DNA from: Pseudofabraea citricarpa
Taxonomy: Eukaryota > Ascomycota > Leotiomycetes > Helotiales > Dermateaceae
Length of the DNA: 64,000 nt
Assembly (NCBI GenBank): GCA_029641185.1
Contig: JAPWGK010000003.1
Coordinates: 1,798,001 to 1,862,000 of the forward strand
Direction of reading: 5' to 3'
Shown: positions 1 to 12,037 of the stretch, in pieces
Layout: each line of letters opens with the position of its first letter
Numbering within the stretch: position 1 is the stretch's first letter
Notes under the pieces: generated by a model
Told to the model about the DNA's origin: nothing
Seen by the model: the letters and a program-made list of their open reading frames with translations, nothing else
Database searches by the model: none
Program-made: the position numbers and the translations under genes

Positions 1-462
1 ATAACGAGAAACAGTGAGAGAAAATACCTTTAATGCAGCAAGAGCGACGATGAACCCCACGAGGTCATTGAGCTTGATCCCGAATAAAAATTAGCAAAAT
101 ATCTCATCTGGGTAAGGTAGCTAAAGTAGGTATGCATGCGCCCGTGAGAGGATAGACGGATTTGGTTCCTGTTCATGTAACTCACATAATGGAACGCATC
201 TGCGATGAGTGCTAAGGAGCGGGTATAGAATCCCACTATACGGAAATAGCAATCAGTTATTGAAGCATAGTACTTTATTACAATCGAGCAGTGCTGTTGA
301 TAAATCATGTAGTGCGGGGTAGAAAGGATCGGTATAGGTACTGTACATACCAGAGATCTCGGCTACGAAGAACGAAGAGGAGATGCCGATGATGAGCATT
401 AGCCTCTGCGACTTGGAGAGGTGGAATCGTCCATGCTGATGCTGATGTGCGTGAGAAGGCAT
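1..462 (-). CDS. Zn-type cation diffusion facilitator (ZRC1/COT1-like), 5' part only
   Basis: This is the N-terminal part of a CDF zinc transporter that moves cytosolic zinc into the vacuole or another organelle. Exons read on the minus strand are 462-351, 235-186 and 72-28, with GT-AG introns, and the gene continues past the left edge. The protein starts MPSHAHQHQHGRFHLS, a His-rich N-terminus, then a first membrane helix (LMLIIGISSSFFVAEIS). The second helix carries HYLND, the HxxxD metal site typical of zinc-selective CDF members, inside LIADAFHYLND. It is divergent from the Mn-type CDF gene that starts at 2406. Family assignment is firm; vacuolar location is inferred from the family. The 3' part and the His-rich cytosolic loop are not visible. 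Confidence 0.88.
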
Positions 463-2405
463 TTTTCTTTCTTTTCCTTTCCTCTCTTCTTTCCTCTGGA
501 TGTGAAATAAAGAAAGAAGGGTTCGAGATAAGAATTAAATGTTTCGATCCCGAGGGCGTTTGTAGATGGTACGAGACCCCACCTTTATTAACGTAGAAGG
601 TAGGTAGCTATGCAATGGTATGGTGGTACCATATGGGAAAGTTAATGCTGCTGTCGTGCTGCGTTACGCGACTAATGTCATGAAGGGATGATTAGCACAA
701 GATATGCAAGCATGTGCATGTGCATGTGCTCTACTTTACTATACCTGTACTATTTTTTTGTGGATGTACACACTCAAGTACCGAGTCGTCCTCTACAGTA
801 CCAGTACCAGGCAGGCAGAAAGAAAAACAAAACGTACGTATGTTGGTTAGCTACCTACCGAGAAGGATTCATCATCATCGCCCCTCCAAAAGCAATCGAG
901 AGGTAACATTGGATTAAGCATTGAACATCTCCCCACTTTAATCCCCAGCATGAGCAACTGCTGTAACCTGAGCATTTTAGTGTTTTAGCGAATGTTTGGG
1001 GAAGGGAGATCTTGTGCTGTCCTCCATAAGCGACGGCGACAAGTCATGGGTTCCTGGCTAATCTGAGGAGAGGCTCTGGGCCTTTTGTCGCTCGTCTGTG
1101 CTAGAGCTTCGAGACGACGAGGTTGGAAGCTAGAAGGGGGGAGAGGGAAGTTTTTGCCCGTCGTGTCTGCGGCATTGGCATTGGCACAATTGGTACAAAC
1201 CTTCTTTTTCTTTGGGCTCCGTGCTGGAGTGTTGGAGCGTAGCATGTTTGGTTGGGGCCCAGAGAAAGAAGCAATGAGATTGAGGGGAGGGAGAGCGTGC
1301 GCCGTGGCGTGCATGAATCGGCCACTTGGCATCTGGAGCTCTGGAGCTCTGTGCTCTGGACCTGTAACAAGATGGACAAGAGTCAAGACAAGCGACGAGC
1401 AATGCTTAAAAAAAGCCCTCATCTCCCAAAACTACCCGTCTCCCCCCAAAACCAAAAAATATACTAAACTCGGCACCACATTCCCCTTTCCCCGAATTTC
1501 AGTCCCATAATGTAGATTCTGTCGAGACTTTGGTACTCTGAAGTGAAGCGAGGCCAAGGACGTGCCTCGTTTCGTTTCGACCTGCTTGTCCATACAGTAG
1601 CACACGTAGCTTGCTTGCCCGCCATGCCATGCTGACAGCAGTCTTTGTCACTCACTTGCTCCTACAGTAGCAGCCACCTACCACGGTACCAGCGTCACAT
1701 TGTTCTTTTTTCTCGCCTTCTCTCTTCAGGGTTCGGCGCGAAACCGATCTGCGTTTTCCATTTTTTGCTTTTCTGACAGTTGCGGTGCCAGTGGCACGGC
1801 ATGATTGCAATTGGGCGGCTGCCCATTTGATCATGGCCCTGTGAAACCCGCCTGGGATCTGCTTCGTCCTGGTTGCTGGTATTCGAGTGCTTGGTGCTTG
1901 GTGCGGATGAAGTCATAGCTACCTTACCGCACAGTAACAGTACAGTACTGTACACAGCTAGCGTGTATGAAGGAGAAGGAGAAGGAGGCAGAACAAGAAG
2001 TTCCAGTTGGGCTGGGCACTGACAATACTCCGTATGGCAGTTCGCCTCCTGTTGCCACTTGGCGGCCAGATCATGTACAGACATGCACACATCTATGTGT
2101 TATGTATGGGCTTAATTCTGCATTTCTAGTTTCTGCTTCCTCGGAAGCTGCTCTTTCCATACCATACCATACTTCATTATTCTCCTCGTCCGATTTTATT
2201 TGGCTAGCTACCTGCTGTCTGCTTGATTGAAGCTGGCCAGACCTTCCTTGCATTGATCCATCACCTCACTGCACACCAAGTGACATCGGCAAACCTATAC
2301 TCCCAATTTTTATTCGCATTTTATTCTTGCTTCTGCTCTGCTGGTGGCTGGCACATCGATACATCCCAACCCTCCCATCTCATATACGACTGATCTTTTA
2401 ATAAG
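463..2405. other. Divergent intergenic region between two CDF genes
   Basis: About 1.9 kb without a gene that I can support. Overlapping open frames on both strands at 985-1510 have low-complexity, non-family sequence and look spurious. It holds three CATGTG repeats at 711-728 and pyrimidine-rich stretches near 470-500 and 1440-1500. It must contain the promoters of both flanking metal transporter genes. No recognised metal-response element was identified. Confidence 0.6.
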
Positions 2406-4339
2406 ATGGCCGAGCCAAATCTGCCTAGCACGAACAGCAGAAATGCTGCCGGCGATGGTTCTGGCACTGGCAACGATCAGACCATCAACGCCATCCACTC
2501 CATGACAGGATCGTCATATTCCACCAGCATATCGGGGACGGCGGTCGGCGCAGGAGACCAGCAAGACAACTCAGAGATCCGACCGCAGCGCGACAGCGAC
2601 TTGGACATCTCGCCGGCCGCAACAGTAACAGCAGCAGGCGAGAAGAACCCCATCTCCTTCAGCACCAACAACCGCACCAACACCAATGATTCAGAAGATC
2701 CATACTCGCTGTCGCGCTACAAGCGCGAGGGGCTCGACAAGAGCAGCCTGCGCGTCGACCATCCCAAGGGCAATCCCCGCCGGCTGAAGAAATACTACAC
2801 GCGCCAGAACGAGCTGATTGAGTCGTTCCTGGCGAGTTCGGATGAGGAGGCCGCCCAGGATGCTGATATGAGCATCAATGGACCAAAGGTTCTATTTGCG
2901 CAGCGGGCTAGCTTCGTCGTTAATGTGTGTCTGTTTATCATTCAGTTGTATGCGGCGATTTCGACGAGGTCGCTGTCGCTTTTCGCTACGGCTGCTGATG
3001 CCTTTGTAAGTTTGCTTTTTCTTTTCTCCTTGCTTATTCCAAGTACTTGACGAAGAGTGACTTTACTAACAACATCCAGATGGATGTTGTGAGCTCAACT
3101 ATCATGTTGATCACGTCGAGGATGGCTGCAAAACCAAGTATCGTCAAATATCCCGTGGTAAGTAGACCCACTTTGAAGCTCAGTTCCGTTCTGCTCGCCA
3201 AGGGGTGGTCGTCGCTTACGGTGATACCATGGTATAGGGACGTAGAAGGATGGAGGTCATCGGAATCGTTCTTTTCTGTGCTATCATGACCCTGTTAGCA
3301 GTTGAGCTTATCGTAAGTCTTTGGAGATCCTGCCCGGTTTTTCAAACGTATACTGACTTCAAATAAGATTGAGTCGGCGAGATCCTTAGCTGGGGGCCCA
3401 AAGGATGCCGATAAACTTCAGATCATACCGTTGGTCTTTGTCGGTGTAGCAAGTAAGCTGCCCACCCGTCTCTTCAAAATACCAGACGAGTAAATTCTAT
3501 ACTTCTTTTCGACAACAAGCTGACCAGAGTCCTCGCTACAGTCTTCAGTAAAGCCGTGATGTTCTTTTACTGCTTTGCCCTCCGCCGGTACCCAGGAGCG
3601 CGGATCTTCATGGTATTTCTCCTTCATGCCTCGTCTCCCACCCTGTCAATCCCAACCCAGACTAACTCGCTCAAAAGATTGATCACCGCAACGACATCGT
3701 CGTCAACGTCTTCGGTTTGATCATGTCCATCGTCGGCCAACGCCTCGTGTGGTGGGTCGATCCTGCCGGTGCCGTCTGCATTGCCACATTGATTCTGTAC
3801 TCCTGGGTCTCGACGGCATTCGAGCACGTACCCATGCTCGTGGGCGAATCCGCGCCCACCGACTTCATCAACAAGTGCGTCTACCTGGCCGTGACGCACG
3901 ATCCGCGCATCAAGAAAGTTGACACGGTGCGCGCGTACCACGCGGGCCAGAACTACTACGTCGAGGTCGATATCATCATGGACGAGGAGACGCCATTGAA
4001 GGTCTCACATGACGTTAGTCAGATTCTGCAGAGGAAGTTGGAAGGTATGTTCTTCTTTCCTTTTCCATTTGTTTTTTCCATTCTCTTGATTTTTGAAGTC
4101 GAATTGTTTTTGGTCCCATAACTGATAAACCCTTTCGTTTAGGTTTCTCCGAAGTCGAGAGAGCATTCGTGCATGTGGACTACGAAGGGAACCACAGCGT
4201 GCTCGAAGAACACAAACCGCCGTACGAACCACCGAAGCCAAAGCGATCATTGATGAATCGTTTGAAGCTGTGGAAGACCGGAGGTAAACACGGCAGCCGA
4301 CCCAGCAGCGCAACAGCAACAACGGTTGTTCCTGTATAG
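2406..4339 (+). CDS. Mn-type cation diffusion facilitator
   Basis: A 490-residue CDF transporter. Exons are 2406-3005, 3080-3157, 3238-3312, 3368-3452, 3542-3612, 3678-4044 and 4143-4339; all joins are GT-AG and keep frame. Residues 1 to about 165 are a hydrophilic, Ser/Thr-rich tail. The membrane domain follows, with DAFMD in helix 2 and DHRND in helix 5. These two DxxxD sites are the signature of the Mn (MTP8-11-like) CDF subgroup, in contrast to HxxxD in the neighbouring Zn-type gene. A cytosolic C-terminal domain (VDTVRAYHAGQNYYVEVDI, then EVERAFVHVDYEG) has the CDF ferredoxin-like fold pattern. The likely role is Mn2+ export to Golgi or vacuole. The metal is inferred from motif class, not tested. 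Confidence 0.9.
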
Positions 4340-4690
4340 AGAACATGTAAAAACAAAAACAGAAAAAGAAGGCTACGTTAATTTTGGGTGCTGCTTGGGA
4401 AATGAAGGCAAAAAAAGTATAAAAAAGGGGAAATATTTCCGCAAGGTAATCTGACAGTGCGGCCTGTAAAAGAACGATGTTTCAAACAAACAAATAGACG
4501 GGGATCCAAAAATAGTTGTAATCGAAGAAAACAAAACTGCTGAGACAGAGATAGAGAAATACCAACCGAAGGGGTATGCTTTTATATGTAATTTATATAC
4601 AGGAAGTGAAAGAATGAATAATCATCAAGATACTTTTTCTAGCACGTCGCCGACGTGATCATGCTGTCTTTCAACTGCCGCTTAACTTAC
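4340..4690. other. Convergent 3' intergenic region
   Basis: A gap of 351 bp between the stop codons of the Mn-CDF gene and the rhamnogalacturonan hydrolase gene. It is AT-rich and would hold both 3' UTRs and poly(A) sites. No gene or repeat seen. Confidence 0.6.
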
Positions 4691-6370
4691 TCATTTACCC
4701 AATTTTGCCGTGGCAGGTGTGGCGCCGGGATAGAAAGAACTCGGGATCGTTGGGATTGGAATACTGGTCGTCAAGCCGAAGCCGGCTGTGACGGCTCCGG
4801 CCATGGTTGCAGCTGAGTAACCGGTTCTATTCATAAATTATCAGCCCAGACACCTAGCAAAAAGAATCTCGAACGTTTACTTACGGCGCTGTCTTTACCG
4901 TCACTGTAGAGGTATATGCAGTATTCTCCGTGCCGGTCTTAAGGCATTCCCCGGTTCCCCACGCATTAGCACATTTGTTAACCAGGGTACTTCCGGCTTC
5001 AGTCCACATAGCAAAGTCGGAAATGGTGATGTTGGTGCATGGAACTCCGCTCGCGCAGACAGCCTTTATGGGACCGCGAGATGCTCCATTCGAGCAAGTG
5101 CCTTTCCAGTTATTGAAGGTTAAGCCAGAGATTGCTATACCATCACCAGCGACAGCAGACATGGAGCTCCAGTACGAATCGATGTCGAGGCTGTAGGCAT
5201 TAGAGTGACCAATAAAGTTGTTAAACTGGCAGTCTTTCAAGGTGCCGCTTCCACCGTTCGATTTGATCATCATCATTTGATTGGATTGCGTGGTGTATAC
5301 ATTGCTATATACGATGTTGGAGATGGCTTAGAAATTAGCATGATGAAGGCATCCAAAACAGGCTGCTTACCTGTGTCCGCTCCCAAGGAACCGATGGCAC
5401 ATCCTCCACTCCAGTTGCAGTAGATGTTCTCAATGAGCATGTTGCTTGCTGGGCTCTGTGGCCATTTATTAGTATAAAGTGAGCACCCCGAGAATGACAA
5501 CCTACCTTGACAGTCACACATTCATCTTTGTTAGTCACCTCGATATCGTGAACGTGGATGTTAGTTCCCCAGATATCAAGGCCATCAAGACCACCCTCGT
5601 TACCTCCACGAATAGCCATGTTGTAAACTTCACCGCTATCACAGGTGTCTAGGGTAAAATGGAAAGCCGGAGCTTTTGTTTCAATTAGTACAGATGTAAA
5701 GCTCGTGGTGGAATTACTCACAATCTACTAAGATAATATCATGAACGGAGAAGTGCGTAGCATCCCATAATCTGAGAAGGCGTGGACCATAAGTTCCCTC
5801 TACGAATATTGTCAGTACTTGATAAGAAGCAGGATTGAAAAGGTCGTACTGGTATGGAACTCATATCCGTAACCTTGAATAGCGCCAGCAGAGGTACTAC
5901 TATACATCTCAAAATCGGTCGTGTGCTTAATCATAAACATATTGCCAGCATCGGTTCTACCACAATTAGTTCTGAAAGGCTACAGAGCATCTGAGGGTCA
6001 CATACCCTGTGCGGTAAATGATACCGTCAAGCTGAATGGCCCATGCAGTGCCACCGCTGAGCGTAACCCAGGTCGACATTCCATAATCTCCGGGTGGGAT
6101 ATATACTGCTCAAGTTAGACATCTAAACCATAACCAGAAGAAGCAAAATTAATTACCAGTTCCGCCAGATTTGCATGCTGCGAACGCCGATGCAATTGCA
6201 GGGCCCACGTCGGATGTCTTCGAGGCGACTCCGCCATAGTCAAGAACGCTGCAAACCTTCGTTCTCTTGGCTGCAGTGGTAGTTGAAGGCCCAACAGATC
6301 CAGAGAGCTGTGCAGATACAAGAGACGGCACAAAAAAAGCCGCAAGGCAAGAAAGAGCTGTGAGCTTCAT
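4691..6370 (-). CDS. rhgA: Secreted rhamnogalacturonan hydrolase, GH28
   Basis: A 442-residue endo-hydrolase of the pectin rhamnogalacturonan I backbone. Exons (minus) are 6370-6157, 6105-6006, 5956-5850, 5799-5722, 5672-5506, 5455-5371, 5326-4885 and 4826-4691; all eight keep frame. Residues 1-20 are a signal peptide ending VSA before QLSGSVGPS, which matches the mature start of Aspergillus RhgA as I know it. The GH28 core carries the rhamnogalacturonase variants of the catalytic motifs: [39 protein letters not shown] and [10 protein letters not shown]. The C-terminus ([15 protein letters not shown]) also matches that family. It is secreted and acts on plant cell wall. A perfect 15-bp palindrome lies about 100 bp upstream of the ATG. 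Confidence 0.95.
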
Positions 6371-7614
6371 TTTAAAAGAGTGTGTATGAAAAGAAGGTAC
6401 AGGAACGAAAAGAGAGTATAGAAAGCGAATGAAGCACCGAGAGGGCTGGCTTGTAAGAAAGTGCTTCTCGTACTACGAGACCATCTTTAAGAAAGCTGAC
6501 GACGGTCTAGATTATTGTGGTAAGATTTCATGGTGGAAAGTGGAGATTCTATCAGCCCTGGCCAAAACAACTTAAACTGTGACTGTGGAGTACAGAGATG
6601 GCGTCCGATTCACGAATGGCAGATGGCCGGCTCTGGAAATGAGCGGATACTCCAGTAAAAAGATCCGCCGTCATCGCAATCTGTCCATGCTCCGTGGATG
6701 ATTTCCTCCCTGATCTTTCAACCAGAAACACGTCCGGGAAATCAACATTTGGCGATCGTAGAAGCTTAAATTTGCTCGTGTTTCAGATATATGAACGACG
6801 CGACATGGACATCACGAGCCTTGTCATCCGTGGTATGAGGTAGATATCGTACGAAGCTTGTACTGCGGGGAGAATAAGAAGAGGACTGGTGGTTTGAGTG
6901 CCGGCATGAGGGTCCATAAGAACATACTTTCCAGCGACGGGAAGACGAACCGCCATGTTCTGGGTATATCAGATCGCGGGGATGCGGGCCACGGAACAGT
7001 TCAACAGATGTCCCCTGGGGATCCAAGAGTCGTGGAATCAGCCATCCAGATACCAATAAGCTTGTTTTGATATGGATAACAAGGCAAAGGGTGAAAGATG
7101 ATGTATTAGGCTCCCGGTGCGCGGAGACTATATGTCTGAGGCTCTGGTCTAGCGTACCCCGTGACATGTCCCGTGACAATATGGATGCGCGCCGGCTTCT
7201 CGGATGGTTCTTATCACAAGGTGTCCGGAGCCATCGTTAAAACAAAGTACGAGAAAGAATTGTGACATTTACCTGAATCATTACAACTTTTACTCTTTAA
7301 ATAATCCTCAATTAAAACGTGACCCCTATCCTTAGGTAGGTAAGTTTATGCGGGTCTAGAACTTGCGCCAGTTATGCGCAACGGAATGATATGCTAAGAA
7401 CCGATTTTCTCTATAACTTAAGAATACAAGGGGCTCAGGGGGGATTAGGTATTAATGCAAGAAGGGAGGACGACAAAAGCTAGATTGATATTGTATTCAG
7501 AGTGACTATCTACTAACTATTTCCCACAAGTTGATGCTTATAGCTCTTAAACCAGCCCGCTGTAGTTCGTTTTGGAGTCATTGATACAAGATGTATGTTG
7601 ATCTTTTTGGACAT
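6371..7614. other. Intergenic region with rhgA promoter
   Basis: About 1.2 kb. The proximal part is the promoter of the secreted GH28 gene; the rest lies 3' of the SDR gene. Short open frames near 6766-7179 have no family features and are rejected as genes. Confidence 0.55.
6466..6480. promoter_or_regulatory. Perfect palindrome in the rhgA promoter
   Basis: The sequence TCTCGTACTACGAGA is a 7-1-7 perfect inverted repeat centred about 103 bp upstream of the rhgA start codon. The position and symmetry fit a binding site for a dimeric regulator, but I do not recognise it as a published motif. Confidence 0.3.
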
Positions 7615-8610
7615 CTAGGACTCGTCCTTTATACCAAGGAGCTCCAAGGACACGGCCCACAATCTGGCCTCTCTCTCACTATCGTAGGCCCACGACGCAT
7701 AGCCTGGTCCCCACTGTCCAGCAGAGGGCTCATACGGTTTCGAAATCTGACAGTTTTCCAAGTATTTCCCTCCAGTTCCCTCAAGCTCCCTTGCCACGGC
7801 AGCCCAAACTGTTGTTGCAGCACCCTGTTCCACACTCTTCATCAGATCAGCAAAAGTCGTGTCTTCTGCAGCCTGCTTTAGATCGTCGGGTGACATGTGT
7901 CGTGACAGATCGGTGTTGATAGAACCAGGATGAAGGCTGAAAGCGTGTAAGCCACGGGCCTTATACTTGCGCTCTAGGTGATTAGCTGCCCATAGGCTGA
8001 CGGTTTTGCTTTGTCCATATGCTTTCCACGGTTCGTATTCCCCGTCTAAATTGAGATTTTCAAAGTGGACATCGGAGATTCTGTGGCCCACCGAAGAGAG
8101 GATGATGACGCGAGAATTGAATTTTGGTGTGGATGATGCCAGGAGAACTGGCTTTAGTAGGAGGAAAAGGAGGAAGTGTCCGAGGTGATTAGTACCGAAT
8201 TGGGTTTCAAACCCATCCTCCGTACGGCCTTCAGGCGTGGTCATGACACCAGCGTTTTCGATAAGGATGTTCAGCGACTTGGATTTCGAGAGAAACTCTG
8301 CAGCACAAGCTCGGACACTCTTTAGAGAGGAAAGATCAAGCGTCAAGAGATGAACACGATCAAGTTGAAGGAGGTCGCCTAAGGCAGCTTTTGCCTTTGA
8401 TGTATCTCGGACAGTGAGATAAAGTGTCGCACCGGTTGCGGCGAGAGCGCGAGCAGTTTCAACACCCAGGCCTGAAGAACAGCCAGTGATTAGAATGGTT
8501 TTCTCAGCCCATTTCCCTTCAATACCCTCGGTTTGGATGATTTGTCTCGCGGTTGGCCGGGCATCACCAGGGCCGCGCGGGTGCTCATGGACTGCGGCGT
8601 ATGAAGGCAT
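7615..8610 (-). CDS. Short-chain dehydrogenase (retinol dehydrogenase/WWOX-like)
   Basis: A single-exon, 331-residue classical SDR. The cofactor motif is TGCSSGLG (residues 42-49), followed by ENAGV near 118-122, the catalytic Ser at 172-173 (LSSVG) and YGQSK with Tyr198 and Lys202, so the active site is complete. The N-terminal 30 residues before the Rossmann fold and the NHLGHFLLFLLL segment resemble fungal retinol-dehydrogenase-like SDRs that use NADP. The ATG at 8610 (MPSYAAVHEH) is preferred over an open frame reaching 8826, because the upstream part is low-complexity leader with CAA and GGA repeats and a TATA-like box. The substrate is unknown; the broad oxidoreductase role is well supported. 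Confidence 0.85.
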   Translation of the reverse strand: MPSYAAVHEHPRGPGDARPTARQIIQTEGIEGKWAEKTILITGCSSGLGVETARALAATGATLYLTVRDTSKAKAALGDLLQLDRVHLLTLDLSSLKSVRACAAEFLSKSKSLNILIENAGVMTTPEGRTEDGFETQFGTNHLGHFLLFLLLKPVLLASSTPKFNSRVIILSSVGHRISDVHFENLNLDGEYEPWKAYGQSKTVSLWAANHLERKYKARGLHAFSLHPGSINTDLSRHMSPDDLKQAAEDTTFADLMKSVEQGAATTVWAAVARELEGTGGKYLENCQISKPYEPSAGQWGPGYASWAYDSEREARLWAVSLELLGIKDES

Positions 8611-8736
8611 AGTAAATTGGTAATCGAACTTGTAATAGTCTTGTTGTTGTTGTTGTGTTACTGATGGTGATGATTGAAGGAAGACTGATGTGAACTTTTG
8701 AATGAGGGAAGCGGAATGTAGGAGGAGGAGGAGGAA

Positions 8737-8742
8737 TTTATA
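8737..8742 (-). promoter_or_regulatory. TATA-like box of the SDR gene
   Basis: TATAAA on the minus strand about 130 bp upstream of the ATG at 8610. Its position supports the downstream start codon and a leader with TCC and CAA repeats. No transcript data. Confidence 0.35.
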
Positions 8743-10307
8743 GGTCTTGCATCTAAGAGCCAGAACATCTGCATGACTGTAGTCACCTCCGTTTCTGATT
8801 TCTTCCGGGATCAATCTTAGAAACACATCATCTAGGGCGTCCAGAGGTTCAAAGAGTTGAAGACTTTTGATTTTGTTAGTAACAAATTTAGTAGCTTGAT
8901 GGCGTAAATAGCTTGACTGACAAGAATTTCCTGATGTGGAATGGACTGATTTTTGTCGTTGCCAAGTCGCTTATCCATAAGGTTTGAGGCTGGTGGTGGA
9001 AAGCTGACATTTATTTCCCTTCCCATCCGTTTTCCCTTGAAAACCCCCTTTTACAAATCTTCATCCTTTTACATCGTTACATTATTCACTCAAGTGGCAG
9101 TTCCCTACACGGGTTTGAGTTAATGCTAAGCAAGGATTGAAGTTAATCAAGATATACAACAAAAGCAAAGTCGAAGCGTTCTCTGCCTCACGCATTGAAA
9201 AGGGTGCGTATGCCACTTGAGCGGATGGGAGGAATGCCGAGAATAATGACGACGCCCCTACAGAAGAAAGTTCAGAACCGGATAAACCAGAGACTCTGGT
9301 CGAGATCTTCATACAAAATTGTATTATACATGGGTAGGCTTACTGCGGCCTATAGGAAGAAGAAAAACTGTATACCATACAAAGCTGGGACGCGACGGCA
9401 GGGTTAATTCTAAAGCAGAATTGGGTTATGGAAGGTGTTGATGAGTTAATCGAAAGCGGCAATCGGTGGAGGACACTCAGAGGCGAAGATCCCATGCTAG
9501 TTCTTTTCTCATGGCAAATGAACCACTGGTTATTTGACATCTAGATCTAGTGTATAGCAGGGTATATAATTCATAGAGAGCGAATGTCAAAGGCACTCAA
9601 ACTGATTTTGGGGTATTCTATACAAGTAGGGTTGTAAAAAGATGAAGTTCTATAGCCCAAAACTGTAGACGCAGTTCAAGAGCTAAAGTTAGGTACACTG
9701 AAACCAGCTTTGCATAGAAGGATGTTCTGGAAATATAATGTGATATTGCAAAGACTAATATAACGCAGAAGAGGCTACAGGGAGCGCGACAAGGATAAGT
9801 ACGATTTTAGCCAGGCAACTAACTATCTACATCTTCATCTGGCTTAGCATTCCTAAGACTGCTTCAGCATCTGTCACCTCACAAATCCTTCCTAGGAGCA
9901 TTTATGTTGATGTGGACTTTCTTCATTCCACGTGGCCGCTGTAAAGCGGATGCAAGACTTATCATGCATTAAGTCCGTCTGGCTTTAGATCAAGCCAAGC
10001 TCAGCCGACAGTGGCTCCGCCTCGCTGAGTGACAATGAAGATGACAAAAACTGCTTGAAACGGCCTTTTTGTTATCAACCCATTTGCAAAGTACCAATTC
10101 CTGGTTCCTACATCAGGGGGTTTTGTGGAGAGAAGGACAAAATATTTAAAATCCTCCAAGCTATACCGCCTTTGAATCCTTAGTATCTTAATGGGACGCA
10201 CAAGACCCGAGTGCTTCGCAGGGAGACGAATTTTAGGGATAGCGGCCCCTTCGGTGGTTTAGACAAAAGTGGAGGTTGATCAGAATTGCCTTGGGTTGGA
10301 AATACCT

Positions 10308-10315
10308 ATATATAT
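10308..10315 (+). promoter_or_regulatory. TATA-like stretch of the ALDH gene
   Basis: TATATATA lies about 112 bp before the ATG at 10427, a normal distance for a fungal core promoter. Assigned by position only. Confidence 0.35.
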
Positions 10316-10426
10316 ACTGTGGTAGCTCATCTCCATTCGACTATCTAAAAAAGATACTATCAAGCCAAAGCAAAGCATCTCACATCTGCCCATTCATATT
10401 CCAGTTCTTGAAGAACATCAATCAAC

Positions 10427-12037
10427 ATGGCATCCTACCAGACCAACCTGTTCATCAATAATGAAGTATGAAATGCCAATCATTCCATTTGTGTAAGAAA
10501 GCTGTTAACATGTCCTAACAGTACGTTCAATCCTCGACCGGAGAGACCTTTGACGTCTACAATCCAGCTGATGATAGCCTGGTCACCGACGCGGTGCAGG
10601 TCGCATCAGACGCAGATGTCGATACGGCTGTGGCTGCCGCAAAGGCTGCATTCAAGACCTGGCGCAAAACACCAAGTTCACAGCGTGCTGGCATGATGAT
10701 CCGCTATGCCGATTTACTGGAGAAACACCTCGATGAGGTTGCCAAGCTGGAGTCTATTTGTATGGGTGTTCCGGTCCATATAGCAAAATGGGTCTTGATG
10801 GTTCAGGCTTCCAATTTCAGGTACTTTGCTGGTATGGCCGACAAAATCGCGGGGGAAACGTACCCAGAGGACGGAGATGGCTACTTCAAGATGGTGAACT
10901 ATGAGCCGCTGGGTGTCGTTGCCGGTATCGCTGCATGGAATGGAACACAGCTCTTCGTCGGCTGGAAGGTAAGTCGATAGATGCCGTTTCCAGACCAAGG
11001 CTGACAACCCGCAGATTGCCCCCGCCATTGCGGCAGGAAATACTATTGTATTCAAGACTTCTGAGAAGTCGCCCCTGGCTGTGCTCTATCTCGGAGCGCT
11101 TTTCAAGGAAGCAGGCTTTCCCCCAGGAGTAATCAATCTTCTTTCAGGCGCAGTCAATACAGGCTCCAAGATGGCGTCCCACATGGACATTGCCAAGATC
11201 TCGTTCACTGGGTCTGTCAACGCCGGTCGTCAAGTTCAGATTGCTGCGGCTAAGAGCAATCTCAAGATAGTTACTCTTGAGCTTGGAGGAAAGTCTGCTT
11301 CTGTCATTTTCGACGATGCAAGCATCGAAAATGCCGCGACGCATAATTCCCAAAGCTTCCTCGCAAATAGTGCCCAGTCCTGCTCTGCAGGGTCTCGCAT
11401 CTTGGTTCAGGAGGGGGTTGCAGCCGCATTTATCGAGAAACTGAAGGCTGCATACCTCCAGATCACCGCCACCATAGGTGACCCTGCTCTAGGGTCAACT
11501 TTCATGGGGCCCGTGGCAGATCATGCTCAATTCTCTCGAATCATGGAATTTATTGACGGAGCCAAAAAGGAAGGCACTCAGGTCCTGGCCGGGGGCGGCA
11601 GGCATGGCGACAAAGGTCAATTTATCCAACCGACAATCTTTTTGAACCCAGATGAGAACAGCAGAGTATACACCGAGGAGATCTTCGGGCCGGTCGTGAC
11701 TGTGAAAACTTTTAAAACCGAGGAGGAAGCCATTGAACTGGCCAACAATACAGTTTTCGGACTGGCAGGTGAGTTCCGCGTTGAGTATATCCACGCTATC
11801 AAGTTCTGATTGTCTATAGCTACTGTGTATACAACCAACCTCACGCGTGCAATGCGTGTTACATCCCAGCTTGAAGCAGGGCTTGTTTCAATCAATAGTG
11901 CACATACAGCCCTCCTTCAGACCCCATGGGGAGGGTGGAAAGAGAGTGGCTACGGCAGAGAAGGAGGTATTCACGGTTTCACAGAGTACTTGCAGACGAA
12001 GACAGTCCACATCAACATGAATGCTCCTGATAGCTGA
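10427..12037 (+). CDS. NAD(P)-dependent aldehyde dehydrogenase
   Basis: A 485-residue ALDH that oxidises an aldehyde to the acid. Exons are 10427-10465, 10522-10968, 11015-11768 and 11820-12037, all GT-AG and in frame. The catalytic Glu lies in LELGGKSA (Glu251) and the catalytic Cys in NSAQSCSAGSR (Cys285). The cofactor region KIAPAIAAGNTIVFKTSE and the late motif EIFGPVVTV are normal. Two motifs are unusual: the usual FxxGQxC reads SAQSC, and the usual PWNFP reads AWNGT, though Asn and Cys are kept. Length matches the family. It stands alone, so the substrate cannot be assigned. Confidence 0.9.

Larger units (their letters stand above)
8611..10426. other. Divergent intergenic region (SDR and ALDH promoters)
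   Basis: About 1.8 kb between divergent SDR and aldehyde dehydrogenase genes. Near the SDR start there are CAA repeats on the transcribed strand (about 8640-8655), a GGA microsatellite (8721-8735, read as TCC in the mRNA sense) and a TATAAA box at 8737-8742. On the right there is a TATATATA stretch near 10308-10315. No additional gene is supported in the AT-rich middle. Confidence 0.55.

Noticed and set aside
985..1510. Overlapping frames of 90-145 codons on both strands
   Set aside because: No family motifs, mutual overlap in several frames, and location in the divergent promoter of two CDF genes.
6766..7179. 137-codon minus-strand frame
   Set aside because: No recognisable domain, composition like noncoding DNA, no splice support.
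8611..8826. N-terminal extension of the SDR by 72 codons
   Set aside because: The segment contains leader-type repeats and a TATA-like box; the family start fits the ATG at 8610.
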